Origin: Symsagittifera roscoffensis
Taxonomy: Eukaryota > Xenacoelomorpha > Acoela > Convolutidae
DNA length: 64,000 nucleotides
Assembly (NCBI RefSeq): GCF_963678635.1
Contig: NW_026971152.1
Span: forward strand, 1-64,000
Direction of reading: 5' to 3'
The notes beneath the pieces are model-generated. The model ran no database searches. It saw only the letters and a list, made by a program, of their open reading frames with translations, and had not been told where the DNA came from. Position numbers and translations under genes: made by a program. Positions 9,369-20,630 of this stretch are shown here, piece by piece (positions within the stretch are counted from its first letter, which is position 1; each line of letters begins with the position of its first letter).

Positions 9369-12265
9369 TGCCCACGTCTCAGAACACTCAATCGTTAAAC
9401 TTACGTGTCCTAAACTGTCGTGGTCTTATTTCCCTCAATAAACGCATAACGTTGTCTAATTATCTTACTGTGCACCAAGCGGACGTGGTGTGTATCACAG
9501 AGACTTGGTTTGATTCCAACTTTGTGAACGATCATGTCTTCTTGGACTCGCCGTTTACTGTTAATGCCCGTACAGACAGGCAGGCTGGGTCCCACGGTGG
9601 GGTGTTAATTGCTACCCGGGACTTAGTAGCCAATACCTGTTCAATTCTCCCCATTGACGCTTCTGGTTATGACTTTATCTGTGGCATTATTGTGTACTCA
9701 CGCTTGAACGCACTTTTGATTGTAAACGTATACCTCCCACCCATTTCCAGTAACTATTACATATTCTCAATAAACCTTAAACAGGCGTTGGAGTTGTGCT
9801 ATGAACAATTCGAAGTAGCAGTTTCTAGCCTCTGCATACTCCACAAAGATTTTGTCATTACTGGTGATTTCAATCTCCCACGTTCAAATTGGAATAATTT
9901 TACCTCCACCTGCTTTCGTGAACAGTCGTATTGTGATGTCTTGTTTGGCATGTCTTTTCCTCAAGTGGTAGACAAACCTACTCACGTTGAGGGAAATGTC
10001 CTGGACCTTGTTTTTACAACCTGTAATATGTCGTGTATTGAAACTGCGAGTCTTGATGTGAGCGATCATTTTATTATCTCTGTCGTTGTGGATATTCCTC
10101 TTGAAGAGTCGATCAATACGATACATGAATTCATTCCTCCTATGTACGCATTTTGTACTGGGCGGCTCAATGAATTTTGCACAAATCTTATCACATTTAA
10201 TCCCTTTTTCTATTCAAGCGTTGATGAAGCTCACGATATGTTGTACCAGTTCCTGAATCAACTTTATCCTATGTTTTTCAAGCGAAAACGGGCTAAACGC
10301 GCTAATTTGCCTTCTTATTACAGTTCTCATAGCGTACATATCCATAACAAATTGCAGACCTTGATCAGACGTAAAGCAAAACCTAATCACGGGGTACATG
10401 ACTCATCCATCACAACCCTCAAACGGTCATTGGAAGAATCCACTGAGTTGGACAAAATTTGTTACCTTGATTCATTCCGTGGTATTGATTCCAATTCAGC
10501 ATTTAAGTATTTAAAACATATCTCCAAGCCAAAAAGTCTCCCGCATGCTTTGTACCATGATAATGCTGTCGCACGCACTGATCATGAGAAAGCAGAGCTG
10601 TTCAATTCGTATTTCGCATCGGTTTACTCCAACTCATCGCCTCAATATGTCCCCTTTGTTAACCCTCGCCCTGATATTTGCTCTCAAGATGTTCATTTTT
10701 CTGTTGATGATATTAATTCGGCGCTCACCCGTTTGCCCGATAGCTCTTCCTTGACTCATGATAACTTACCAGCATCGTTGTTGAAATCTTGCAGTTACGT
10801 TTTTGCTCCTATTTTTTATGTTTTGTTTTATTTTATTTTGTCCTCTTGTAAATTTCCCGCTTGTTGGAAAACGGCTATTGTTACTCCGGTTTTCAAAAAG
10901 GGTGATCGCAACCAAACATCTAACTACAGACCTGTATCCTTGTTACCTCGTATTTCTTTGGTCTTGGAACGAATTCTATTTATTTTTATTTACCCTAAAA
11001 TCCGACATAAACTTCGGTCCGAGCAGTACGGTTTTCGTCCTGGTCGGTCGATCGTTCTCCAAATGATTGCTTACCTCGACGCTATTCATAACAACTTTGA
11101 TAACAACATCCCCAGCTGCGCTGTTTACTTTGATTTTAGTAAAGCTTTTGATTTAATGCCTCATAACGTTTTACTCAATAAATTAGCTTCTTTCGGATTT
11201 GATGATAACTTTATTAAATTGTTCACATCATACCTTTCCAATCGATATCATATAGTGAAAGTTAATCACTCCTTTTCTTCTCCGCGTCTAGTTTCCAGCG
11301 GTGTTCCTCAAGGCAGTGTGCTCGGCCCCTTGCTTTTCCTTATATTCATAAATGACCTCCCTTTGTCTTGTTCTTCCAATTGCTTTTTGTTTGCGGATGA
11401 CAGTAAAATCTTGAATAATGTTTCACAACTGCCAGTAATTCAGGATGATATACACAATCTGAGCCTTTGGTGTCAGACTAATGGGATGAAATTTAACGTT
11501 AACAAGTGCTTTTGTATCGTGTTTAGCAATAGAAATGTGCAAGTGGACCTATCCTTGAATAATGATACTCTTTCTCAAGTGTCTGTTCTAACTGATTTGG
11601 GCCTAACAATTGACAGTAATCTCAGATGGGGTTCTCACTCTGAGAACCGTTTACATAATGCCCTGAAGTCTTTTTTCTCAATTAAACGTAATGTGCCCGC
11701 TTCATGTCCCCTCTCGACTAAGCTGACCCTTTATCGTTCTATGGTGCTGTCTGTGCTCCTATCTACCTCCCAAGCGTGGTGGCCCCAGCGCTCTTGCCTT
11801 GTTAAGTTTGAACGTTTTAATAAAAAAGTTTTAAGGTGGATATGTAATAACTACTCTCTAAGCTACATCGATTGCTGTCGCAAATTGTCTGTGTTTCCTG
11901 TTACCTTTTATTTGCAATTTTATGATCTGATATTTTTCTGTAAACTTGTAAATAATTTTTATAATTTTGATGTTTTTCAATTTGTACAATATCGTCGCAA
12001 TTTTGGCACAAGAAATGATGATTATCTCCTCCTAGAAGAACGGTTTCCCGTATCTCAAGTCTCGAAATCCAACTATTTCAATCGTATCATTCCTCTATTC
12101 AACTACCTCACCAAGCAATATCGTCTTGATTTCTCCTCACCTGGAATTCTTAAATCGCGCCTTGTAACTATTTTATCATCTCACCTTGAAACATTTGACA
12201 TTCATAATATTTGTTCTTATTTTATAAAATGCCCCTGCTCCACTTGTAAATTTACTCGCAGTTAG
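9365..12265 (+). CDS. LINE ORF2 polyprotein: apurinic-type endonuclease and reverse transcriptase
   Basis: The frame is open for 966 codons plus a stop. Residue numbers below count from the GTG at 9,368. The AP endonuclease occupies about residues 10-240: LNCRGL 15-20, TETWF with catalytic Glu45, GDFN 166-169, LDLVF 212-216 and SDH 232-234. A linker follows, then the RT: VTPVFKKGDRNQTSNYRPVSLL, the A box FDFSKAFD (about 588), SSGVPQGSVLGPLLFL, and the catalytic FADD (about 675-678). The C-terminal region of about 290 residues ends in a small Cys cluster (CPCSTC). No RNase H is evident. All catalytic boxes are present and no stop or frameshift interrupts, so the copy may be active. It has no AUG start and probably depends on readthrough of the UGA at 9,362. 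Confidence 0.92.
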   Translation, partial: LVPTSQNTQSLNLRVLNCRGLISLNKRITLSNYLTVHQADVVCITETWFDSNFVNDHVFLDSPFTVNARTDRQAGSHGGVLIATRDLVANTCSILPIDASGYDFICGIIVYSRLNALLIVNVYLPPISSNYYIFSINLKQALELCYEQFEVAVSSLCILHKDFVITGDFNLPRSNWNNFTSTCFREQSYCDVLFGMSFPQVVDKPTHVEGNVLDLVFTTCNMSCIETASLDVSDHFIISVVVDIPLEESINTIHEFIPPMYAFCTGRLNEFCTNLITFNPFFYSSVDEAHDMLYQFLNQLYPMFFKRKRAKRANLPSYYSSHSVHIHNKLQTLIRRKAKPNHGVHDSSITTLKRSLEESTELDKICYLDSFRGIDSNSAFKYLKHISKPKSLPHALYHDNAVARTDHEKAELFNSYFASVYSNSSPQYVPFVNPRPDICSQDVHFSVDDINSALTRLPDSSSLTHDNLPASLLKSCSYVFAPIFYVLFYFILSSCKFPACWKTAIVTPVFKKGDRNQTSNYRPVSLLPRISLVLERILFIFIYPKIRHKLRSEQYGFRPGRSIVLQMIAYLDAIHNNFDNNIPSCAVYFDFSKAFDLMPHNVLLNKLASFGFDDNFIKLFTSYLSNRYHIVKVNHSFSSPRLVSSGVPQGSVLGPLLFLIFINDLPLSCSSNCFLFADDSKILNNVSQLPVIQDDIHNLSLWCQTNGMKFNVNKCFCIVFSNRNVQVDLSLNNDTLSQVSVLTDLGLTIDSNLRWGSHSENRLHNALKSFFSIKRNVPASCPLSTKLTLYRSMVLSVLLSTSQAWWPQRSCLVKFERFNKKVLRWICNNYSLSYIDCCRKLSVFPVTFYLQFYDLIFFCKLVNNFYNFDVFQFVQYRRNFGTRNDDYLLLEERFPVSQVSKSNYFNRIIPLFNYLTKQYRLDFSSPGILKSRLVTILSSHLETFDIHNICSYFIKCPCSTCKFTRS

Positions 12266-12344
12266 TCTTTTAGTTCAATTTATTTGTATTTTATACCAGA
12301 AATGGTAATTGAAGTCTTTTAGTAGTAGTAGTAGTAATGATCTG

Positions 12345-12539
12345 TTTGAAACAGTTTTACAATACAGACCAAAGCGCCTAAATACAGTAACAATAGTTGC
12401 TGGATACAATGACTACAGGCTGCATCTACAAGAATTAGAACAGCAGTGGAAAAACTTGATTAACCTCGTCACTAACAAGTTTCAGCCCAAGACACTGATC
12501 ATCCCCAAAACAATCAGAACTGTAATAATTCCGAAGTAA
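12345..12539 (+). pseudogene. SGNH-hydrolase-like ORF remnant downstream of the LINE
   Basis: A plus-strand frame that opens in the LINE tail and ends at 12,539 contains NTVTIVAGYNDY followed by LQQWKNLI-type and KTLIIPK segments. The GxND box followed by a helix and a beta-strand resembles SGNH/esterase-like domains found in invertebrate retroelement ORFs. Only the middle of such a domain is present and there is no start of its own. The LINE may have inserted into this ORF. I did not find the upstream half. The identification rests on one short motif. Confidence 0.35.
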
Positions 12540-12765
12540 ACCGCAAAATTTATATTCATAATCATGTGCTGTTTAATTGATAAATAGATTTGTACACCCC
12601 CATACACTTATTGTTTCGCATAACCTCAACCTAAATCTAACATCTCAAATGTTCTGCCGTGATGGCACTCATTTCTCGTTCTACGGTAATGATTTCTTTA
12701 CAAATTTTCTTGCAAATTTAATCTATAAATTCTCTCGCTAAATTGACACCGCCGTCCTTCCTAAA

Positions 12766-15700
12766 ATGGCTACTCAAATACACTGCCTTATTTGTAAAAG
12801 CAGCCTGCGAGGCGGAGGTGTTTGGTGCTTCACATGCCCAGGCTACATGCATGTAAAATGCAGCGGCCTAGCCCGCAGCAGTGATCACTATGACGATTTC
12901 AGTTGTCATCGCTGCACTTCCCAATTTCATTCAGCTAACGACAAGCATGAATGCAATCCCCCAACCCTAGCTACAACCACGCTCCCCCAAGTGCACCCTC
13001 ACCCTTCCACTGCCCCACACTCACAAAACTCAGGAGAGTCTTCCACTATAGAACCCAGAACAATACAAGACCCATGGTCAAACCCCTGTCCAGAACTCAT
13101 AGAAACCACCAGGAAAATATACACCGAAGTGGTCCACTGGAAACCGGTCTTTATGATCTTGTCAAAAAATAAAGTTGGTTATAACTTTATTGAAACCCTC
13201 AATAGAACTTTGAACAGCCTAATAGAAAATACCTTCGCAATGCACGCAGCAATGATTTTTCCACACTTATTACTGTGCAAAACAAAGTCCGAAATTGATG
13301 GATCTTTATCCAAAACAATAGCAAGGCGACTTAAGCAATGGCAAGACGGAGACCTGGATGGACTATATAACGAAGGAAAGGCGCTGCAAATGCGCTTGTT
13401 GAAAGGAAGTAGAAGAAAAATTGAAACTGAAGCACAACAGTTCAACAAACGAATGAACACTGGAAAAATATCAAGCGCAATTGCAAAACTAACAGACACA
13501 TCTAAAGGCGTTCTCTTGCTCGACGAGATTGTCAAAGGTAAGACAGTTGAACAGACTCTCATAGAGAAACACCCACCATCTGAACCAATTAATGAGAACT
13601 ATATTACACCAGTCTCAAACGAAACAATTCCTTTCCATCCATCGATATTTGATCAGATAAACGGTAAACATATCAAGAAGGCAGCCATGAGAACGCACGG
13701 ATCGCATGGACCATCTGGCCTCGATGCGAATGAAAGGAGACGTATTCTAACACACTTCGGGCAACAATCAGTTGAAATTTCAAAAACAATTGCTAAAATT
13801 GCCAAAAAACTGGCCACAGAAGAACTAATTCCAGAACTAATGGAACCATATAACGCATGCAGATAAATACCCTTAGATAAGAATCCAGGGGTAAGACCCA
13901 TAGGCATAGGAGAAGTTATGCGTAGGATAATAGGGCGAACAATAACTAAATGCTTAAAAAACGAACCCATGTCGCTCGGTTCAAACTACCAACTCTGCCT
14001 AGGACAAAAATGTGGCATTGAATATGCAATCCACACGCTAAGAGATCAATACAGCAAAACTTCCGCCGATGCTGTTTTAGTGATAGATGCCGAAAACGCT
14101 TTCAACTCGCTGAACCGAAAGCTGGCATTAAAAAACATCGAAAAAACATCGAAAATACTCCAATCCATCTAAACTATTCGTTAACAAAAAAACAATCTAC
14201 TCTCAAGAAGGGACAACCCAGGGGGATCCACTAGCAATGGCCATGTACGGTCTAGCCATAATACCCCTCATAAAACTCTTATCAGTAGACGATGTAACCC
14301 AGAAATGGTACGCAGACGACGGAAACGCAGTCGGTAAATTAAGCAATCTACGAACCGTCCTCGATAAAATTGTATCACTGAATAAATTTTTCGGCTACCA
14401 CGTGAAAGCATCCAAATGCCAACTCATTGTCAAAGATGAAAAATTCGGTGAAGCTCAGAAAGTTTTCGCAAATACAGGAATCACTATAAAGGCAGAAGCC
14501 CGAGTGCTTGGTTCAGTTATAGGAACAGAATCTGAATGTAAAAAGTTCCTCGAATTGAAACAGAATGAGCAAATCAAAATTTTGAAAAAACTAACCAAAA
14601 TTGCTAAAACCTCCCCTCAAAACGTTTATGACTGCTATACTAAAGGAGTTCAAGAAAAGCTTTCATTTATTGCCAGGACAACGCCTAACACTATGGAAAA
14701 CTTAGAAATATGTGAACAATTATTACCTAACCTAGTCGGTAAAGACACTTTAAACCCCCAGTTCCGTAAGATATCTTCCTTACCCCTTAAAATGGGCGGA
14801 CTTAACATCAAGCTGCCATCCGATCATGAAAACTACCTAGAATGGTCTGGTAGTAGAAACATCACTGGTACTGGAATCTCAAGATCCTATTACAGCAGTA
14901 ACACAGCAAGAAAAAATATGTACGAAAATCAAAAAATTGAAAACTGATAGAACAAATCGAAAAAAGACAAACCTCATTAACTCCTTAAATGAAACAGATA
15001 AATACGCAATCGACCTGGCCTCTGAAAAGGGAGCCTCTAACTGGCTCAATGCTCTACCACTGAGCAGATACAACTTCAACTTGAATAAATCAGAGTTCAG
15101 AGATGGTATTTACTTAAGATACGGATGGGAACCAACCAAAACCCCACTCACATGTGCATGTGGTGCTGAATTTAACTTGACACATGCGCTTCACTGTGCA
15201 AAGGGTGGTTACACACACATAAGACACAATGAAATCAGAGACACATTCGCCAACCTCATGAACGAGGTTTGCCATGACGTCGAGATTGAGCCGAAACTTC
15301 AGCCGTTGCAAGGCGAAAGCTTTTTCAACAAGTCAACTACAACTGAAGATGAGGCACGACTTGACATTAAGGCAAACGGACTCTGGGGTTCATGATTCAG
15401 CCGCGCTTTCTTTGATGTGAAAATTTTCAACCCCCATGCCAAAACATCGCGAAAACTGCAGAAGGATGCATACAAATACCACGAAACGCTGAAGAACTCC
15501 AAATATCAGCAAAGAATTTTAAACGTAGAGCAGAGTAGCTTCTGCCCGCTAATTTTTGGATGCACCGGTGGCGCTGCTCCAACAGCCACGCGGACGATGC
15601 AGCGATTGGCCGAAAAACTAAGTGAAAAAAGACAAGAAAGCTATCCAGAATCTATAAACTACATAAGAACTAAAATAAGCTTCGCGCTCCTCAGGAGCTC

Positions 15701-15794
15701 TATACTTTGTATAAGGGGGCGCAGATCGCCACGAAAAGTTCAATTTATCGACAACTCCATAAGCGCTATTGTAGAGGAAGGACGGCTAAGATAA
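12766..15794 (+). pseudogene. PHD-finger reverse transcriptase element with restriction-like C-terminus, inactivated (copy 1, full 5' end)
   Basis: The first ATG at 12,766 opens a frame with a C4HC3 PHD-like finger (Cys7/Cys10, Cys21/Cys24, His29/Cys32, Cys47/Cys50). A family-typical spacer (EVVHWKP, HGSHGPSGLDANERRR) leads to RT blocks IPLDKNPGVRPIGIGEVM, CLGQKCGIEYAIH, VIDAENAFNSLNR, EGTTQGDPLAMAMY and the catalytic YADD. The C-terminal part has CACGAEFNLTHALHC, then RHNEIRD, then ARLDIKA and FFDVKIFNPHA. That is a CCHC plus PD-(D/E)XK-like layout as in RLE-type non-LTR elements. Lesions: TAA at 13,864 just before the RT, a frameshift near 14,172, a frameshift near 14,940, and TGA at 15,393. 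The family is widespread in marine invertebrates, but I cannot assign a clade name with confidence. Position 13,244 is the left edge of the 25.6-kb duplicated unit, so the 5' 478 bp exist only here. Confidence 0.82.
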
Positions 15795-15799
15795 ATTAA

Positions 15800-15929
15800 C
15801 ATTATGACGATGCATTTAATGCTGATTTATGACTTCATTGCTGATATATATGCATTTTTATATCGCTGGTACCGTAACTAAACGGAAGGGCCCCTTTTGT
15901 AATTTAATTTTTTTTACTTTATGGACTGG
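15800..15929 (+). other. 3' UTR of the PHD/RT element and boundary with the antisense LTR remnant
   Basis: AT-rich noncoding sequence between the end of the RT element coding region and the antisense integrase fragment. A T-run near 15,905-15,920 could mark the end of one or other element. Copy 2 is at 41,431-41,560, with two substitutions just beyond its right boundary (near 15,948/41,583). Confidence 0.45.
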
Positions 15930-17850
15930 CTAAAGTACATAAAAAAGATAGACAGCTACGACCGGTCCTCTCTCTACCGGGTAGTTTTTATGAGAAATTG
16001 AAAAAAAAACACAAGCGAAATTTTTTGATAAAATCGAGGGTGCGAATATTGAGAATATTTCATTATCAATTCCATTTATGATACATCTAAGATATTTTTG
16101 TAAGGAACGGTTCACACCTTCAACTAAACCATTAGCCCATGGGGCATGTGATGTTCGGGGTTTGTGTTTTATGTTATAAAGGTGACATAGTTTGATGATT
16201 TCATAGTTTATGGACTCAGTACCATTGTCTGTGACAAGGATTTCTGGTAGTCCAAATTTCGCTATCCAAAAATCATAAAGTGATGTATATGCAAAAAAAG
16301 CTTTACAATAGGGTACAGGATTGAGTGCTACATAATGAGTAAATGCATCAACTATTTCCATTATATATGAATTTCCTTCTGAGGAGGGCGATATAGGGCC
16401 TTTTGTGTCAAATGATATCCTGTAGTTGAAATATAAATTTTGACCTTCAAACTCTTGTTTTTTTTTTGCTAACGGTTTTTAGTATAGATATGGTTTATTT
16501 AATTGACATGTTTTGCATAAGTCTTTTATCCCAATTGGTGCATTTGGAAAGTAGATATTTTGAATGAATTCGAGTATGTTTTTTCTGATCCTGCATGTCC
16601 TTTTGTATTAAGGGAAAGTGAAATGTGAAAAGCTATTAAAATCATACTCAATGGTAGGCGGGTACTTTTATACATCGTAATCCATGATGAGTATGGTATT
16701 GGTTCAAATGTAGATTTTCCTCATAAATGTACTTCATAGTGGTTGTTTTGGATCAAGTTATAGTGCAAAATGTTTAAAATTATTTATTTTTGTCATGTCG
16801 CGATTGGTTGCTACTGCATACTTGCATTCAATCGTGGTGATTTTTTGTCTTTTGCAAGGAAAAAGTTTATATTTTGTGGTATTTCTAGGGTTGTTTTCCG
16901 TATTCTCATTGAGGTGGTGGGTTTCAACTGAGCGTGTCCGGTAAGGCAAGGTTTTTCCCTGCAATCCAAACTATATGTGGGTTTGGAAATTTCACTATGA
17001 TAAGTTGAAATCTATAAACTCTATGGTTTCGATTTGATTTTTGTGTAAATAGAAATGCTGGATGTTTTGATCCAAGGATTAAAAGTTCATATTCTGTGAG
17101 AGTATGTATATTGGCTGTAAATTCTCTCGTAAGCGTAGAGAGTCTTCTGCATGCGTAAAAAGTCTTGAAATAACCGATATAAGGTTCATTTTGCTTGTAC
17201 CTTTATGTGATTGTAAGAGTGCAGCGCCATTTCTAAAATCTGAAGCGTCACACATGGCATAGAGTGGTTGATCTGAATCTGGAGTTGTATTTGAGATCTG
17301 TTCTGTAAGAGGAGGATTTTTGTTTCATCAAAACCTATTTGAATTTCCGATATCTATTCAAAACTATTTTGTGGTCTGAGAATATTATAAAACGGTCTTC
17401 TTATAAATTGCTTTTTATAAACATATTTACATAAAAAAATTATAGGGAGTTCTCGGATTTTCTTTCTTATTTGATGGAAGTTGAAGCTTTAAAAGAGCAT
17501 CAATTCAAGAATTGAATGGAGTAATTGTATTACCTTCAATAATATATCCAAGGAATTTGACACTAGTGAAGAAAATATGTGAAGTATCTGGGGCTGCTTT
17601 TATGTTTTCTTTTAGTAAAAACTGGTGTGTTTTTTTTTGCTAATATTTTCAACTTTTCTTGCTTTGTTTGTGATTGCATAAAAACATCGTCAAAATATTT
17701 GATAACATTTTTACTTCGAAATAGTGGTCGAAAAATTTTGCTCATGAAAGTTGATAAGCTGCTGGTCCTATGGAAATTTGATAGAAGAGTCAATTAAATT
17801 CGTACTGTTGATTTCCAACACGAATTTTGTTAGTCGTCCTGAAGTTCTTG
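15930..17850 (-). pseudogene. Antisense remnant of a Ty3/gypsy-type LTR element: partial RT, RNase H, integrase (copy 1)
   Basis: Reading leftwards on the minus strand: about 17,850-17,563 has the RT palm with FMSKIFRP and YFDDVFMQSQT, closely matching the plus-strand LTR element of this window (YLDDVFMQSQT). About 17,330-16,700 holds broken RNase H/connection sequence. The frame at 16,361-15,930 is an integrase core with first Asp in VDAFTHY, second in LVTDNGTES, and the Glu block APWANGLVEGVNRSL. Frames are shifted and interrupted many times, so it is dead. Gag, protease and the start of RT are absent, as are recognisable LTRs. It is an older, truncated relative of the element at 30.5-38.9 kb in opposite orientation. 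Confidence 0.85.
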
Positions 17851-17969
17851 TATTTTTGTTGTGTCTGATTCCGGAAGTACGTTTCGTGTCTTTGAAAGTT
17901 TTTAAATAATTTTGTTTTTGTTTCGCTATTATTGTCTTTTTTGATCTAATATAACTTATTGTTTATTTA

Positions 17970-18344
17970 TGTGGTGAGTAGTAGAAGAGTGAGGCGATCA
18001 GGAGGAGAGAGGGGGGGGGGGGGGGGGGGGGGTGGTTGCTGACCCCCATGTATTAACATAGGCTATAGAGTATCCGGTCAGCACCCTATGTATTAACATA
18101 GGCTATAGATTTCCCCTGTTTTGAGGCTATAGGTTTCATAGTTTCCGATGGTAGGATGGTCAGTTTCAAAAATTTTTCCCGAATTTTTTGGAGCTCTATT
18201 TTGCCGATGTTTGCGTTTTTTAGCTTTTTCCTACGATTTGAATAATTTGATTATTGTCCTACATGTTTGAAACTAAGAGAAAACTATCTAAATTATCTAA
18301 ATTTTTACTGAAACCAAACGAAATTTCGACAAAAAATCATGAAA
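17970..18344. repeat. G-run and duplicated palindromic motif before the minisatellite (copy 1)
   Basis: A run of 22 G at 18,011-18,032 (9 in copy 2) is followed by the palindrome-containing motif cctatgtattaacatagg, seen twice (about 18,046-18,063 and 18,084-18,101), each followed by ctatag. No coding content. The rest, to 18,344, is AT-rich and unremarkable. Confidence 0.75.
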
Positions 18345-20630
18345 ATTGGAACCCTTGATAGCTGAGACATTTGGAACCTTTGCTCAGATGAGAAGACCAA
18401 GATTGTTGAGTAGTTGAATCTATTGTGACCCGCGAATAGCTGGCGTGATTGAGATCATTCAGTAGCTGAGACTTTGGACCCTTGATTAGATGCGACGACT
18501 GAGACCCTTGAGTAGCTAAGTTTGTGAGGGCTCTTCATCTGCTGCAAAGATTGGGACTCTTGAGTAGCAGAGACTTTGGGAAACTTTGATCAGCTTAGAA
18601 GAACAAGGTTTTTGAGTAATTGAACAAGGTTTGTGAGACGTTGGGATCCGTGAATAGCCTAGATGATTAAGGACCTTGAGTAGCAGAGACACTTGGGACC
18701 CTTGATTAGCTGAGAAGATTGGAACTTTGAGTAGTAGGCTGAGGGATCTTTTATTAGAAGGTTTTTGAGTCCCTTGATTAACAGGGAAGTTAGCTGAGAT
18801 ATCCTTGAGATGATGAAAATTGGGGTCCTAGCTTGAGATGATGAAAATTAGCTAGGAAGATTGGGACTCTTGACTAGTTGACTGAGGAACCTTTTTGGTA
18901 GATGAAGCCATTGGGACTCTTGAATAGCTGAAAGATCGTGTCTCTTGAGTATTGACTGAAGGATCCTTGAATGGATGACATTTGGGACCCTTGAACAGCT
19001 GGGAAGACTGGGACTCTTGAGTAGCAGAAACATTCGGACCCTTTGATAAAATGAGAAGGTTGCGATTCTTGAGTAGTTGACTGAGGGAACTTTGGGTAGA
19101 TGGAAATTGGGGCCCTTGATTAGCTAAGAAGTTTGGGACCCTTGAGTAGTTGACCGAGGGAAGTTTGTGTAGATGAAGCTATTAGGGTCCTTGAATAGCT
19201 AGCAAGATTGAGACCCTCGAGTAGTTGACTAGTTGACTGAAGGATCCTTGAGTAGATGATTTTTGGACCCTTGAACAGCTGAGAAGGTCGGCAAATGAGT
19301 ACTTGACGACCGAAGGTATGGAACTCTTGAATAGCTGAGAAGTCTGGGAATCTTGAGTAGTTGATTGAGGGATCCTCGAGTAAATGACTTGCGGGACCCT
19401 TGATAGAATGAAAAGATTAGGATCATTGATTAGTTGGCTGAGGTACCCTTGAGTAGATGAAAGTTTGGAGCAGTGAATAATTAAGATTAGAAGATTGGGA
19501 CTCACTGGGTAGAGGAAGCTATTGGGAACCTCGAAAATCTAGGTAGATTGAGACCCCTAAGTAGTTAACTTAGAAGCCTTGATTAGATGTCTATTAGTGC
19601 CCTTGAAAAGCTAGGAAGATTGGGACCCTTGGAAGTTAGCTGAAGGATCCTTGAGTAGATAATATTGGGGCCCTTTATCAGCCAAGGAGATTGGGACTCT
19701 TGAGTAGTTGACTATGGGATCTTTGGCTAGATGAAGCTATTCGGACCCTCGAAAATCTAGGAACATTTGACCCTTGAGTAATTGACTGAGGGAGCCTTGA
19801 GTAGATATCTATTGGGACCCTTGAACAGCTAGGAAAGATTGGGACCCTTGAGTAGTTGGCTGAGGGATAATTGAGTAAATGACTTGCGTGACCCTTGATA
19901 AATGAGGAGTTTGGGACCCTTGAGTAGTTGGCTGAGGAATCCTTGACTAAATGACTTACGGGATCTTTGATAAAACGAAAAGAATTGGACCCTTGAGTAG
20001 ATGACTTGCGGGACCCTTCGTAAAATGAGAAGATTGGTTGAGACCCTTGAGTAGTTGACCGAGGGACGTTTGTGTAGATGGAGGCTATTGGGACTCTTGA
20101 ATAGTTAGGAAGATTGAGACCCTAGAGTAGTTGAATAATGGAACTCTTGAATAGCTGAGAAGATTGGGAAACTTGAGTAGTAGACTGAGTAATCCTTGAG
20201 TAAAGGGCTTGCGGGACCTTTAATAAAACGAGAAGGTTGGGACCCTTGAGTAGTTGGCTGAGGAATTCTTGAGTAGATGAAAATTTGGAGTGTTGAATAG
20301 CTAAGAAGATTGGGACCCCTCTGGGTAGAGTAAGAAAGCTAGAAAGTTTGAGACCCTTAAGTAGTTGACTTAGGTAGCCTTGAGTAGTTATCTTTTGGTG
20401 CCCTTGAAAAGCTATGAAGATTGGGACCCTTGAGCAGTTGGCTGAGGTACCCTTGATCAAATGAGAAGATTAGGACCCTTGAAAATCTGGCTGAGTGATA
20501 CTTGAGTAGATGAATCTTCGGAGTCTTTATTGGCTAAGGAGATTCGAACCCTTGATTAATTGACTGAGAGTCCTGTGGGTAAATGGAGCTGTTGGGACCC
20601 TTGAAAAGCTTGGAAGATAATGGGATTTTT
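18345..20630. repeat. Degenerate minisatellite: 25-bp monomers in 75-bp higher-order units (copy 1)
   Basis: About 2.3 kb is built from variants of a roughly 25-bp monomer with core gacccttgagtagttga. Three monomer types tend to alternate, one ending in gactgag, one in gatgaagctatt, one in gctaggaagatt, giving a unit of about 75 bp and about 30 units. Divergence is high and some units are partial. Open frames on the minus strand (60-112 codons) arise because 75 is a multiple of three and the repeat lacks stops in that phase. I treat them as non-coding. A/B-type alternation resembles higher-order satellite structure. Confidence 0.88.

Larger units (their letters stand above)
8475..12335 (+). 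mobile_element. Full-length LINE (APE-type non-LTR retrotransposon) with intact ORFs
   Basis: This plus-strand element has ORF1 (PHD finger) and ORF2 (apurinic endonuclease plus RT), both open, followed by a short 3' UTR and a (TAG)n tail at about 12,318-12,335. The architecture is that of the CR1/L2/Rex-like part of the Jockey group by ORF1 PHD finger and lack of RNase H. The clade call is inference. The 5' boundary is uncertain because the upstream sequence is one arm of an inverted repeat. I found no target-site duplication matching the sequence after the tail. It lies outside the tandemly duplicated unit and is present once in the window. Confidence 0.88.

Noticed and set aside
9361-9440. 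ATG overlapping the ORF1 stop (ATGA) as a termination-reinitiation start for LINE ORF2
   Set aside because: That ATG is in a different frame and meets a stop within about 80 bases. ORF2 lies in the ORF1 frame.
18848-20460. Minus-strand frames of 60-112 codons through the minisatellite
   Set aside because: They are repeats of the 25-codon translation of the 75-bp unit, without start context or conservation beyond the DNA repeat.
18345-20630. CRISPR-like array
   Set aside because: Monomers are contiguous and degenerate, with no unique spacers, in a eukaryotic genome.
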